In this document: piece by piece, positions 1-8,641 of the stretch
How positions within the stretch are numbered: the stretch's first letter is position 1
How the letters are laid out: each line of letters starts with the position of its first letter
NCBI GenBank assembly: GCA_903869075.1
Contig: CAIPXZ010000540.1
Coordinates: 1-43,450 of the forward strand
Length of the DNA stretch: 43,450 nucleotides
Direction of reading: 5' to 3'
Origin: an uncultured Myxococcales bacterium
GTDB lineage: Bacteria; Myxococcota_A; UBA9042
Program-made: the position numbers and the translations under genes
The notes under the pieces: generated by a model
What the model saw: the letters and a program-made list of their open reading frames with translations, nothing else
Told to the model about the DNA's origin: nothing
Databases searched by the model: none

Positions 1-885
1 CTGGCGATCGTGGCCCGCAACTACGCGACGTCTCAGCATTTTCTGCCGGCGACCTACTACGCCAAGCTCGTCGACGTGCCGTGGCTGGCGACGCCCGGGC
101 GGCTGTGGCAGGCGTTGCACTGGACCCTGGGCGAGACGCCGCCGCTGTGGCATGGCTGGGGGCTGCTGGCGCTGGCCGGGCTGGCAACCCGCGGGCAGGC
201 GCGGGCGTGGCTGCCCCTGCTGGCGGCGCTGGCGCTGGCGCTGGCGCACGTGCGCGTGCTGGAGCCGGGCGCGCCGGAGGTGTTCTATTCGCTGCGCTAC
301 CTGTTGCCGGTTGTGCCGCCGCTGACCGTGGCGCTGGTGCTGGGCGCGGCGGCGCTGGGCCAGCGCTGGCTGCCGCAGCGACCGGGGCTGCCGCTGCTGC
401 TGTTTGTGCTCGTGGCGCTGGTACAGGCGGCGCTGACGCTGCCGGCGGTGAGCGCCAAGCTGGCCAATGACACGCGCAATATCGATGAGGTCCAGGTCGC
501 CGCGGGGCGCTGGATTCACGCGCACGTGCCGGCGGGCCGGCGGGTGGCGTCGATCGACGCCGGCGCGGTGCGCTACGTGGGCGAGCGCTGGACGCTGGAT
601 TTGCTGGGCCTGAACACGCCGGAAGTGCTGTGGAATCCAGGGCCGTACATCGCCGCGCACCCAGTGGCGGCGGTGGTGTTCATGCCGGAGCTGTCGCGAC
701 CGCAGGCGTCGCCGGAATTTGCGGCGCCGTGGTCGCACCGCGCGGCGGTTTACACGGTGACGCAGCTGCCCGCGCTCGGCTTCCAGGCGATCGTCACCTG
801 CCAGCGCGCTGGCGATGACACGCCGCGACAAATGCGCTTTGACGGCAAGTACTTCCGCACGATGCTCTGGTGTCAGCGGTTCTGA
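1..885 (+). CDS. C-terminal part of a polytopic membrane protein, glycosyltransferase (GT39/ArnT-like) type
   Basis: The reading frame is open to the first base of the window, so the gene starts upstream; the GTG at 10 is probably internal. About 295 residues are visible. The first half has several hydrophobic segments (roughly residues 45-60, 65-85, 100-120 and 125-150). The second half is a soluble domain containing RVASIDAGAVRYVG and LDLLGLNTPEV. A short soluble domain with an Asp-Gly/Ala-Ala turn and a D-L-x-GL motif after a membrane region is common in uncharacterised members of the ArnT/RgtA-like lipid-linked sugar transferase superfamily. The catalytic N-terminal loops lie outside the window, so activity cannot be judged. 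It converges on the giant lipoprotein gene, with 18 bases between the stop codons. Confidence 0.6.
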   Translation: MAIVARNYATSQHFLPATYYAKLVDVPWLATPGRLWQALHWTLGETPPLWHGWGLLALAGLATRGQARAWLPLLAALALALAHVRVLEPGAPEVFYSLRYLLPVVPPLTVALVLGAAALGQRWLPQRPGLPLLLFVLVALVQAALTLPAVSAKLANDTRNIDEVQVAAGRWIHAHVPAGRRVASIDAGAVRYVGERWTLDLLGLNTPEVLWNPGPYIAAHPVAAVVFMPELSRPQASPEFAAPWSHRAAVYTVTQLPALGFQAIVTCQRAGDDTPRQMRFDGKYFRTMLWCQRF

Positions 886-903
886 CCGCGGCGGCGCGTG
901 CGG

Positions 904-3900
904 TTAGTTGTGGCAGCACATGACGCCGTTGATCCACGGGTCCGTGCCGGAAGCCCGCACGCACGTCTGGTTCATCGCGTCGATGCGGTAGTTACTGCTG
1001 ATGCAGCTGACGCCGTAATTGGTGATTTTGCCTTGGCAAAGCGCGCCGACGCCGGCTGCGTCGTTGGTGTCCGTCGTGTTGGTGCAGGCGTGACATGTGC
1101 CGTTGTCGTTGGCGGCGTTGAGCGACCAGCAGCCCTGCTGGAACGCGTCGGCTTGGGTGATGGACTGCTCGAGGACCTGGTCGGCGGCGCTGGAGTTGCA
1201 GACGTGGAAGTTCACGCCGCACAGCAGCTGCGCCGAGCCGGCGCCGGAGCTCGAGGCGATTGAGCCGTACCAATTGCCGTTGCATTGCGCGATGTTCGGG
1301 TAGCGCGTCTTGTCCATGCTGCCGGCGCGCACGCCGCTGGCGCAGCTCGTGTCCTCGACCTGGCAGGTGGCGGAGCAGCCGTCGCCGCTGACTTTGTTGC
1401 CGTCATCGCACTGCTCGCCGAGCGCGGCCTGGAGGACGCCGTCGCCGCAAGTGCCCAGCACGCAGACGCCGGTCTTGCAGATGTTCACCGCGCCGCAGCT
1501 GGTCTTGTCGGCGAGCGCGATGTGCTGGCAGCCGATGCCGAGCACGCAGCTGTCGGTCGTGCAAGCGTTGCTGTCGTCGCAGTTCAGCGCCGGCGGGGCG
1601 CACGTGCCGCCCGAGCAGACGTCCGGGCCGGTGCACAAGTTGCCGTCATTGCACGGCGCGTTGTTGGCGACGTGGCTGCAGCCGCTGATGGCGTTGCACG
1701 AGTCGTCCGTGCAGGCGTTGCTGTCGTTGCAGTTCAGCGCGCCGCCGGGCGTGCAGGTGCCGTTGTTGCAGTAGTCGCCGCTTGTGCAGACGGAGCCGTC
1801 CGCGTCGCAGCTCGCGCCGTTGGCGCCGGCGCCGTTGAATACGCAGGCGCCGGTCAGCGTGTTGCAGGAGTCGACGGTGCAGGCGTTGCCGTCGTTGCAC
1901 GTCGTCGCCGGTCCGGAGACGCAGGCGCCGCCGGTGCACTTGTCGCCGTTGGTGCAGGCGTTGCCGTCGCTGCAGGCGCTGGTGTTGGCGGTGTGGGTGC
2001 AGCCGGTCGCCGGGTTGCAGCTGTCGTTGGTGCAGGCGTTGCCGTCGTCGCAGTTCAGCGCCGCGCCGGCGATGCAGCTTGTGCCGGTGCAGATGTCCGG
2101 GTTGGTGCAGACGCTGCCGTCGGCGTCGCAGAGGCTGCCGCCGTTTTGCGCGACGTAGCTGCACACGCCGGTGGCCGTCGCGCAGGTGTTCTTGCGGCAG
2201 GTGTTGTCGCCGGCGGCGCTGCAGGTGACGATCGTCGCCGGGTTCACCTTGCAGCTGTACGGCAGGACGCTCACGTCGCAGTAGAGCGTGCCGTTGCAGG
2301 CGTTGCCGTCTTCTTGGCTGGCGCAGTCGGCGGTGATCTTGCAGCCGCAGTTGTTGCTGCCGGACGTGCACACGCCGCCGCTGCAGACGTCGCCGATGGT
2401 GCACGGATTGCCGTCGTCGCAGGACAGGATGTTGTTGGTGTGGGTGCAGCCGGCGACCGGGTCGCACGCGTCGGTTGTGCAGACCTTGCCGTCGTCGCAG
2501 AGCACGGTCGGTACCACGACGTTGCCTTTGCAGACGCCCGCGCCGCAGACGTCGCCGGTGGTGCAGGCGTTGTTGTCGTTGCACGCCAGGTTGTTGATGG
2601 CGAACACGCAGCCGGTGCCGGGGTTGCAGCTGTCGGTGGTGCACAAGTTGTTGTCATTGCAGGTGATGCCCGTGCCGGTGCAGGCCTTGTTGGCGCAGAT
2701 GTCGCCGCTGGTGCAGGCGTTGCCGTCGTCGCAGAGCGCGGCGTTGGCGGTGTTCAGGCAGCCGGTGGCGCTGTTGCAGCTGTCCGTGGTGCACGGGTTG
2801 GCGTCATTGCAGTTGAGCGTGCCGGTGGAGCTGCACAGGCCGCCGGAGCACGTGTCGCCGGTGGTGCAGGCGTTGCCGTCGGTGCACGGCTGGGTGTTGG
2901 CGGTGTACTTGCAGCCCGTGGCGGCGACGCAGGCGTCGTCGGTGCACGAGTTGCCGTCGTTGCAGGTGATCGCGGTGCCGACGCACGCGCCGGCGGTGCA
3001 GGTGTCCGCGGAGGTGCAGGCGTTGCCGTCGTCGCACGCGGCGGCGGAGTTGGCGAAGACGCAGTTGCCGGTCGTGGCGTCGCAGCTGTCCGTTGTGCAC
3101 GGGTTGCTGTCGTTGCAGTTCTTGACGGCGCCGGGCACGCAGCCGGACGCGGCGCAGATGTCGCCGACGGTGCACGGGTTGTTGTCTGTGCACGGGCTGG
3201 CGTTGGCGGTGTGCGTGCAGCCGGTGGCGGGGTTGCAGCTGTCATCCGTGCAAGCGTTGTTGTCGTTGCAGTTGACCTGCGGACCGGGCAGGCACACGCC
3301 GCCGTTGCAGGCGTCGCCGACGGAGCAGACCGAGTTGTCCGCATTGCACGCCGCGTTCTGGTTCTGCGCCACGTAGCTGCAGACGCCGGTCGCCGGCACG
3401 CAGGTGTTCACGGTGCAGACGCCGTTGCCAGCCGTGTCGCAGGTGATGACCGTCGCCGGGTTGACCTTGCAGTTGTACGGCAGCGCGGAGGTGTCGCAGA
3501 ACAGCGTGCCGTTGCAGAAGTTGCCGTCTTCCTGCGCCGCGCAGTCGCTGTTTTGCGTGCAGCCGCAGGAGTTGGCGCCGCTTGTGCACACGCCGCCGGC
3601 GCAGACGTCGCCGACGGTGCAGCCGTTGCCGTCGCTGCAGGCGTTGGTGTTGTTCACGTGGGTGCAGCCGCTGAGCGGGTTGCAGGCGTCGTTGGTGCAC
3701 GGGTTGCCGTCGTCGCAGAACGTGGCGACAACGACCGCGGTGCCGCTGCACGCGCCGCCGGCGCAGGCGTCGTTGGTCGTGCAAGCGTTGCCGTCGTTGC
3801 AAGACAGCGCGTTGTTCGTGTGCGCGCAGCCGGTCGCGGGCGCGCAGGAGTCGCTGGTGCAGATGTTGCTGTCATCGCAGTTGACGTTGGTGCCGCCGCA

Positions 3901-4968
3901 GACGCCGCCGGCGCAGACGTCGTTTTGGCTGCAGGCGTTGTTGTCGTTGCAGGTGATGGCGTTGTTGGTGAACACGCAGGCGCCGGTCGCGACGTTGCAG
4001 CTGTCCGTCGTGCACGGGTTGCTGTCATTGCAGACGGCGACGGCGCCCGGCTTGCACGCGCCGGTGGCGCAGATGTCGCCGACGGTGCAGGCGTTGCCAT
4101 CGGTGCACGGCGAGGTGTTGTTTGTGTGCTGGCAGCCGAGCGTCGCGCTGCAGGAATCGTTTGTGCACGGGTTGGTGTCGTCGCAGTTGAGGCTGGCGCC
4201 GGCTTTGCAGACGCCGGCGGTGCAGACGTCCGGCGCGGTGCAGACGCTGTTGTCCGCGTTGCACGGTCCGGCTTCATTCTGGTTGACGTAGCTGCACTTG
4301 CCCGTGCCGGTGGCGCAGGTGTTCTTGGTGCAGGTCGTGTCGGCGCTGGCGTCGCAGGTGACGATGGTCGCGGGGTTGACCTTGCAGCTGTACGGCAGCG
4401 CGGACTTGTCGCAGAACAGCGTGCCGTCGCAGAAGTTGCCGTTTTCCTGGCTGGCGCAGTCGGCGGTGACGGCGCAGCCGCAGGTGTTGGCGCCGCTCTT
4501 GCAGGCGCCGGCGGCGCAGACGTCGCCGACGGTGCACGGGTTGCCGTCGTTGCAGGACACCGCGTTGTTGGTGTGGGCGCAGCCGGTGGCGGGGACGCAG
4601 CTCTCGGTTGTGCACGGGTTGCCGTCGTCGCACAGCACGGCGGCGCTCACGGCGGTTCCGGCGCAGGAGCCGCTCGAGCACAGGTCGTTCTGCGTACAGG
4701 CGTTGTTGTCGTTGCAGCTCAAGGTGTTGACGGCGTTGACGCAGCCCTTCTTCGGGTCGCAGCTGTCGGTCGTGCAGACGTTGTTGTCGTTGCAGTTCAG
4801 CGCCGAGCCGCCGCACGCGCCGCCGGCGCACACGTCATTGGCGCTGCAGGCGTTGCCGTCATCGCAGCCCAGCGCGTTGTTGGCAAAGATGCAGTTGCCG
4901 CTGGCTTTGTCGCAGCTGTCGCTGGTGCAGACGTTGCCGTCGGCGCAGACCTTGGTGGCGCCGGGCAC
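904..4968 (-). CDS. Giant Cys-rich repeat lipoprotein, C-terminal segment (downstream of a frameshift)
   Basis: This is the downstream part of one gene that starts at 8512. The frame in fact runs back to the G-run at 5043-5046, so the Met at 4968 is unlikely to be a real start. It consists of alternating half-repeats of about 20-25 residues of the types CNDNNxCTTDSC and CTDGNxCTxGDxC. Three copies of a longer module (CNGTLFCD...KVNPATIVTC) recur within it. Near the end is a TIGR02232/DUF4215 repeat (CGDGVLQ...GEQCDDGN...GDGCSATCQ). A final domain of about 150 residues, Cys-rich and ending GVMCCHN, I do not recognise. It should be exposed outside the cell and heavily disulfide-bonded; function is unknown, with adhesion, matrix or metal binding possible. 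Long reading frames on the opposite strand here are composition artefacts. Confidence 0.8.
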   Translation of the reverse strand: MPGATKVCADGNVCTSDSCDKASGNCIFANNALGCDDGNACSANDVCAGGACGGSALNCNDNNVCTTDSCDPKKGCVNAVNTLSCNDNNACTQNDLCSSGSCAGTAVSAAVLCDDGNPCTTESCVPATGCAHTNNAVSCNDGNPCTVGDVCAAGACKSGANTCGCAVTADCASQENGNFCDGTLFCDKSALPYSCKVNPATIVTCDASADTTCTKNTCATGTGKCSYVNQNEAGPCNADNSVCTAPDVCTAGVCKAGASLNCDDTNPCTNDSCSATLGCQHTNNTSPCTDGNACTVGDICATGACKPGAVAVCNDSNPCTTDSCNVATGACVFTNNAITCNDNNACSQNDVCAGGVCGGTNVNCDDSNICTSDSCAPATGCAHTNNALSCNDGNACTTNDACAGGACSGTAVVVATFCDDGNPCTNDACNPLSGCTHVNNTNACSDGNGCTVGDVCAGGVCTSGANSCGCTQNSDCAAQEDGNFCNGTLFCDTSALPYNCKVNPATVITCDTAGNGVCTVNTCVPATGVCSYVAQNQNAACNADNSVCSVGDACNGGVCLPGPQVNCNDNNACTDDSCNPATGCTHTANASPCTDNNPCTVGDICAASGCVPGAVKNCNDSNPCTTDSCDATTGNCVFANSAAACDDGNACTSADTCTAGACVGTAITCNDGNSCTDDACVAATGCKYTANTQPCTDGNACTTGDTCSGGLCSSTGTLNCNDANPCTTDSCNSATGCLNTANAALCDDGNACTSGDICANKACTGTGITCNDNNLCTTDSCNPGTGCVFAINNLACNDNNACTTGDVCGAGVCKGNVVVPTVLCDDGKVCTTDACDPVAGCTHTNNILSCDDGNPCTIGDVCSGGVCTSGSNNCGCKITADCASQEDGNACNGTLYCDVSVLPYSCKVNPATIVTCSAAGDNTCRKNTCATATGVCSYVAQNGGSLCDADGSVCTNPDICTGTSCIAGAALNCDDGNACTNDSCNPATGCTHTANTSACSDGNACTNGDKCTGGACVSGPATTCNDGNACTVDSCNTLTGACVFNGAGANGASCDADGSVCTSGDYCNNGTCTPGGALNCNDSNACTDDSCNAISGCSHVANNAPCNDGNLCTGPDVCSGGTCAPPALNCDDSNACTTDSCVLGIGCQHIALADKTSCGAVNICKTGVCVLGTCGDGVLQAALGEQCDDGNKVSGDGCSATCQVEDTSCASGVRAGSMDKTRYPNIAQCNGNWYGSIASSSGAGSAQLLCGVNFHVCNSSAADQVLEQSITQADAFQQGCWSLNAANDNGTCHACTNTTDTNDAAGVGALCQGKITNYGVSCISSNYRIDAMNQTCVRASGTDPWINGVMCCHN

Positions 4969-7160
4969 GCAGCCGGACGAGACGCACTGGTCGCCGACGG
5001 TGCAGGCATTGCCGTCCGTGCACGGGTTGCTGTTGGCGACGTGGGGTGCAGCCGGTGACCTTGTCGCAGGCGTCGTTTGTGCACGGGTTGCCGTCGTCGC
5101 AGTTCAGGGTTGGACCCGCCGAGCAGATGCCGCCGACGCACGTGTCGTTGGTGGTGCAGACGCTGCCGTCGGCGTCGCACGGCTTGCCGGCGTTCTGGCT
5201 CAGGTAGCTGCACGCGCCGGTGGCGGTGGCGCAGGTGTTCTTGGTGCAGGTCGTGTCGGCGGACGCGTCGCAGGTGACGACGGTCTTCGGGTTGACTTTG
5301 CAGTTGTACGGCAGCGCGCTCTTGTCGCAGAAAAGCGTGCCGTTGCAGAAGTTGCCGTCTTCCTGGCCGGCGCAGTCCGCGTCCTGATTGCAGCCGCACG
5401 TGTTGGTGCCGCTGACGCACTTGCCGGCGGCGCAGGTGTCGCCGGTGGTGCAGCTGTTGCCGTCGTCGCATGTGGCGGTGTTGTTGGCGTGGCTGCAGCC
5501 GGTCGACGGGTTGCAGCCGTCGGTGGTGCACGGGTTGGCGTCATCGCACTGCACTGCGGCGCTGACCGCGGTGCCCTTGCACACGCCGCCGCCGCAGATG
5601 TCGTTGCTTGTGCAGGCGTTGCTGTCGTCGCAGGTCACGCTGTTGTTGGTGTGGACGCAGCCGCTGGCGGACGCGCACGAGTCGTTTGTGCACGGGTTGC
5701 CGTCGTCGCAGCTGATGCTGGCGCCGGCGCAGACGCCGTTCTGGCAGGTGTCGGCCTGGCTGCAGGCGTTGCCGTCGTTGCAGGGCAGGGTGTTGTTGGC
5801 AAAGACGCACTTGCCGGTCGTGGCGTCGCAGCTGTCGGTGGTGCACGGGTTGCTGTCATTGCAGACGGTGCCGCTGCCGGCGACGCACGCGTTCTGGCTG
5901 CAGGCATCGCCGACGGTGCACGGGTTGCCGTCGCTGCACGGGCTGGCGTTGGCCACGTGGACACAGCCGGTCTTGGGGTTGCAGCTGTCGTCGCTGCACG
6001 GGTTGCCGTCGTCGCAGACAAGCGCGGCGCCTTGCGCGCACTCGCCGGACTTGCAGGCGTCGTTGGTGGTGCAGACGCTGCCGTCGGCGTCGCACGTCAG
6101 GCCTTCGTTCACGGCGTTGTTGCTGCATTTGCCGAGCGTGACGTTGCATTGGTTGTGCAAGCACGCGGTGTCGGTGCTGGTGTCGCAGGTCACGACCGTC
6201 TTCGGGTTGACCTGGCACTTGTACGGCGGCGCGGACTTGTCGCAGAACAGCGTACCGTTGCACAGGTTGCCGTCTTCCTGGCTGGCGCAGTCGGCGTCGG
6301 CGTTGCAGCCGCAGGTGTTGGTGCCGCCGACGCAGACGCCCGCCGCGCAGACGTCGCCGGTGCTGCACGGGTTGCCGTCGTCGCAGGTGTTGCTGTTGGC
6401 GGTGTGGGTGCAGCCGGCGGTCGGGTCGCAGGCGTCGGTTGTGCAGGGGTTGCCGTCGTCGCAGACAACGCCGGCGGTGACCGCCTGGCCCTTGCACGCG
6501 CCGCCGCCGCAGAGATCGCCCGTGGTGCAGGCGTTGCCGTCGTCGCAGGGCACGCTGTTGGGCGTGTTGACGCAGCTCTTGGTCGGGTCGCAGCTGTCTG
6601 ACGTGCACGGGTTCTTGTCGTCGCACACGGCGGACGTACCGGAACAGACGCCGTTCGCGCATGTGTCGTTCAGCGAGCAGGCGTTGCCGTCGTCGCACGC
6701 CAGCGTGTTTTTGACGTAAGTGCACTTGCCGCTGGCCTGATCGCAGGCGTCGTCGGTGCACGGGTTCTCGTCGTCGCACTGCACGAGCGGACCGGCGGCG
6801 CATGCGGCGTCCTTGCAGACGTCGCCCACCGTGCAGCCATTGCCGTCGCTGCACGCCGCGGACGAGGGCGCGAACACGCAGCCGTTCTTCGGGTCGCAGC
6901 TGTCGGTGGTGCACGGGTTCTTGTCGTCGCAGTTCAACAGCGGGCCGGGCACGCAGGTGCCGCCGCTGCAGGTGTCGGTGGTGGTGCAAACGGTGCCGTC
7001 GGCGTCGCAGCCCAAGCCGTCGTTGACGGGCTGGTAGAGGCATTTGCCGGTGGGCTTGTCGCACTGATTCTGCGAGCACGCCGTGTCGGCGCCGCTGTCG
7101 CAGGTGATGACGGTGACCGGATTGACCTTGCACAGCCACTGCGCGCTGGTCTGGTCGCAG
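2275..7160 (-). repeat. 305-codon (915 bp) super-repeat within the giant lipoprotein gene
   Basis: The DNA word GTCGCAG that starts the Cys-Asp of the NGTLFCD/NGTLYCD module (reverse strand) occurs at 7154, 6239, 5324, 4408, 3493 and 2275. The intervals are 915, 915, 916, 915 and 1,218 bases. Each period holds one long module (CGC...DGNxCNGTLFCD...CKVNP...TCD) and about nine to ten short Cys-rich half-repeats, with about 46 cysteines per 305 residues by my count. The last interval has 303 extra bases, about one third of a period. Confidence 0.85.
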
Positions 7161-8512
7161 TAGAGGGTGCCGTTGCACAGGTTGTTGTCGTCAAACGGCG
7201 CGCAGTCCAGGTCGTTGGTGCAGGCGCACGACGACACGCCCGAGTTGCAGATGCCGTTGGCGCAGGTGTCGCCGCTCGTGCAGCTGTTGCCGTCTTCGCA
7301 GGGCAGCGTGTTCGGCGTCCAGGCGCAACCGGTGATGGGGTCGCAGGTTTCCGTCGTGCACGGGTTGCTGTCGTCGCAGATCTGCGCCGCGGTCAAAGCC
7401 TCGCCGACGCACGCGCCATCGGTACACGTGTCATTGCTCGTGCAGGGGTTTTTGTCGTTGCACGGCAAGGACGTCGGCGTGTAAACGCAGCCCTTGAGCG
7501 GGTCGCAGGCGTCGGTCGTGCAGATCGAGCCGTCGTCGCACGAGAAGCCTGTGCCGGCGCACGCGCCGCCGGAGCAGATGTCGTCCTTGGAGCAGGCGTT
7601 GCCGTCGTCGCACGGCGCGGTGCTGAACGTCGCGGTGCAGTCGCCGGCGAGGTCGCAGCCGTCGGTGGTGCAGGCGTTGCCGTCGTCGCAGACCTTGCCG
7701 GGGCCGGGCGTGCATACCGTCTGGATGCAGACGTCGCCGATGGTGCAGGAATTGCCGTCGTCGCACGCCGAGCCGTCCATGACCGCGTGGATGCAGCCGG
7801 CGATGGCGTCGCAGGTGTCCGCGGTGCACGGGTTCTTGTCGTCGCAGTTCAGGTTGCCGGCCGGCGTGCAGCCGCCAAATTGGCAGACGTCGCCGACGGT
7901 ACACGCGTTGCCGTCGTCGCAAGTGCCTGAATTGATGAGTGAATGCTGGCAGCCGTGGTTGAGATCGCATTGGTCGGCGCTGCACGGGTTGCCGTCGTCG
8001 CAGTTCTGCGCCATGCCGCCCTGGCACGCGCCGTCCTTGCAGGATTGACCGGTTGTGCAGGCGTCGCCGTCCTCGCACGTCGCCCCGTTGGGCAACTCGG
8101 TCGCGGCGCAGATGCCGTCGACGCAGGTGCTCGGCGTGCAAGGCGTTGACAATGCGACGCAATCTGTTGTTGTGACACACGTCGTGGTGGTGGTGACCGC
8201 GTCGCCCGCGTCCACCGCGTCTGATTCCGCATCGAACAGCGGATTCACGTCGCCGTCGCTGAATTTCACGTCGTAGTCGATGTTGGTGACGTCCTGCGGC
8301 AGCTGGATGTCTTGCTTGACCTTGCCGAGGTCATCGCCGTTTGTCGCGTCCGGATCGAAGGCAGGGAGCACGGTCGTGTTGTCGCTGCAGCTTGCCAACC
8401 CCGCGAGCAGCAAGGACAAAAAGCCGATGCTGGCGATCCACTTTAGGCCGTTGCCACGGGCGCGCTGCGCGCCGTCGGCGGGGTTCGTGGACGTGCAACA
8501 GGACGACTTCAT
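4859..8512 (-). CDS. Giant Cys-rich repeat lipoprotein, N-terminal segment with lipoprotein signal
   Basis: I place the start at the ATG at 8512, not the in-frame codon at 8551, because AAGGAG lies five bases before it. The protein begins MKSSCC and has a hydrophobic signal with lipobox LASC (acylated Cys about residue 33), followed by Ser-Asp, then an Asp-rich stalk to about residue 110. The rest is CDDGNxCTxDSC half-repeats with three copies of the NGTLFCD-type module. The frame loses repeat sense at the G-run 5043-5046 and ends at 4859 after a stretch of unrelated Arg/Gln-rich sequence. Deleting one base joins it to the downstream segment, giving about 2,535 residues. Half-repeats with this spacing are typical of myxobacterial surface lipoproteins. 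The role is unknown. Similar repeats occur in the proteins at 18064 and 21174. Confidence 0.82.
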   Translation of the reverse strand: MKSSCCTSTNPADGAQRARGNGLKWIASIGFLSLLLAGLASCSDNTTVLPAFDPDATNGDDLGKVKQDIQLPQDVTNIDYDVKFSDGDVNPLFDAESDAVDAGDAVTTTTTCVTTTDCVALSTPCTPSTCVDGICAATELPNGATCEDGDACTTGQSCKDGACQGGMAQNCDDGNPCSADQCDLNHGCQHSLINSGTCDDGNACTVGDVCQFGGCTPAGNLNCDDKNPCTADTCDAIAGCIHAVMDGSACDDGNSCTIGDVCIQTVCTPGPGKVCDDGNACTTDGCDLAGDCTATFSTAPCDDGNACSKDDICSGGACAGTGFSCDDGSICTTDACDPLKGCVYTPTSLPCNDKNPCTSNDTCTDGACVGEALTAAQICDDSNPCTTETCDPITGCAWTPNTLPCEDGNSCTSGDTCANGICNSGVSSCACTNDLDCAPFDDNNLCNGTLYCDQTSAQWLCKVNPVTVITCDSGADTACSQNQCDKPTGKCLYQPVNDGLGCDADGTVCTTTDTCSGGTCVPGPLLNCDDKNPCTTDSCDPKNGCVFAPSSAACSDGNGCTVGDVCKDAACAAGPLVQCDDENPCTDDACDQASGKCTYVKNTLACDDGNACSLNDTCANGVCSGTSAVCDDKNPCTSDSCDPTKSCVNTPNSVPCDDGNACTTGDLCGGGACKGQAVTAGVVCDDGNPCTTDACDPTAGCTHTANSNTCDDGNPCSTGDVCAAGVCVGGTNTCGCNADADCASQEDGNLCNGTLFCDKSAPPYKCQVNPKTVVTCDTSTDTACLHNQCNVTLGKCSNNAVNEGLTCDADGSVCTTNDACKSGECAQGAALVCDDGNPCSDDSCNPKTGCVHVANASPCSDGNPCTVGDACSQNACVAGSGTVCNDSNPCTTDSCDATTGKCVFANNTLPCNDGNACSQADTCQNGVCAGASISCDDGNPCTNDSCASASGCVHTNNSVTCDDSNACTSNDICGGGVCKGTAVSAAVQCDDANPCTTDGCNPSTGCSHANNTATCDDGNSCTTGDTCAAGKCVSGTNTCGCNQDADCAGQEDGNFCNGTLFCDKSALPYNCKVNPKTVVTCDASADTTCTKNTCATATGACSYLSQNAGKPCDADGSVCTTNDTCVGGICSAGPTLNCDDGNPCTNDACDKVTGCTPRRQQQPVHGRQCLHRRRPVRLVRLRARRHQGLRRRQRLHQRQLRQSQRQLHLCQQRAGLR
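5043..5046. other. Frameshift site: one extra G in a four-G run
   Basis: At equivalent places the repeats read GTGGGTGCAGCC or GTGGCTGCAGCC; here the run is GTGGGGTGCAGCC. Removing one base restores Gly-Cys-Thr-His-Val-Ala-Asn-Ser, a perfect repeat match, and joins the two segments. The spacing of the longer module independently shows it: 915, 915, 916, 915 and 1,218 bases, the 916 interval being the one that contains this run. It is either a homopolymer sequencing error or a true frameshift. Confidence 0.85.
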
Positions 8513-8565
8513 GGGAACTCCTTGCCTAAGACCGCCCTGAGCATACCCCAAGCGGCGCGGCGTCC

Positions 8566-8594
8566 AGTAAAGAACGATTGTGGCGATTTGTAAA
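8566..8594 (-). promoter_or_regulatory. Predicted sigma70-type promoter for the giant lipoprotein gene
   Basis: Read on the reverse strand, TTTACA (8594-8589) and TTTACT (8571-8566) are separated by exactly 17 bases, matching the -35 and -10 consensus at five and four of six positions. It lies in the 129-base gap between the dehydrogenase stop and the lipoprotein start, giving a leader of about 45-50 bases. Confidence 0.42.
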
Positions 8595-8620
8595 CTGGCG
8601 CTTGCCTACTGGAATCGCCA
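8581..8620 (-). terminator. Inverted repeat after the dehydrogenase gene, possible weak terminator
   Basis: TGGCGATT (8581-8588) and AATCGCCA (8613-8620) are perfect 8-base arms. A nested CTGGCG/CGCCAG pair (8595-8600 and 8615-8620) offers an alternative stem. On the reverse strand it follows the dehydrogenase stop by about 20 bases, but the T-run after it is poor and it overlaps the predicted promoter. Confidence 0.25.
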
Positions 8621-8641
8621 GCGCAATTCGTCGACCCGCAG

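Noticed and set aside
885-904. ACCGC/GCGGT inverted repeat between the first two convergent genes, considered as a bidirectional terminator
   Set aside because: Only five base pairs, with a ten-base loop and no T-run.
1285-5058. A 1,257-codon open frame on the + strand, opposite the giant lipoprotein, and a second one at 4298-6601
   Set aside because: Composition artefact. The reverse of TGC/GAC/GGC/AAC-rich repeats gives GCA/GTC/GCC/GTT and almost no stops. The product is a monotonous Ala/Val/Gly or Gln/Pro/Leu string without a signal, domain or ribosome site.
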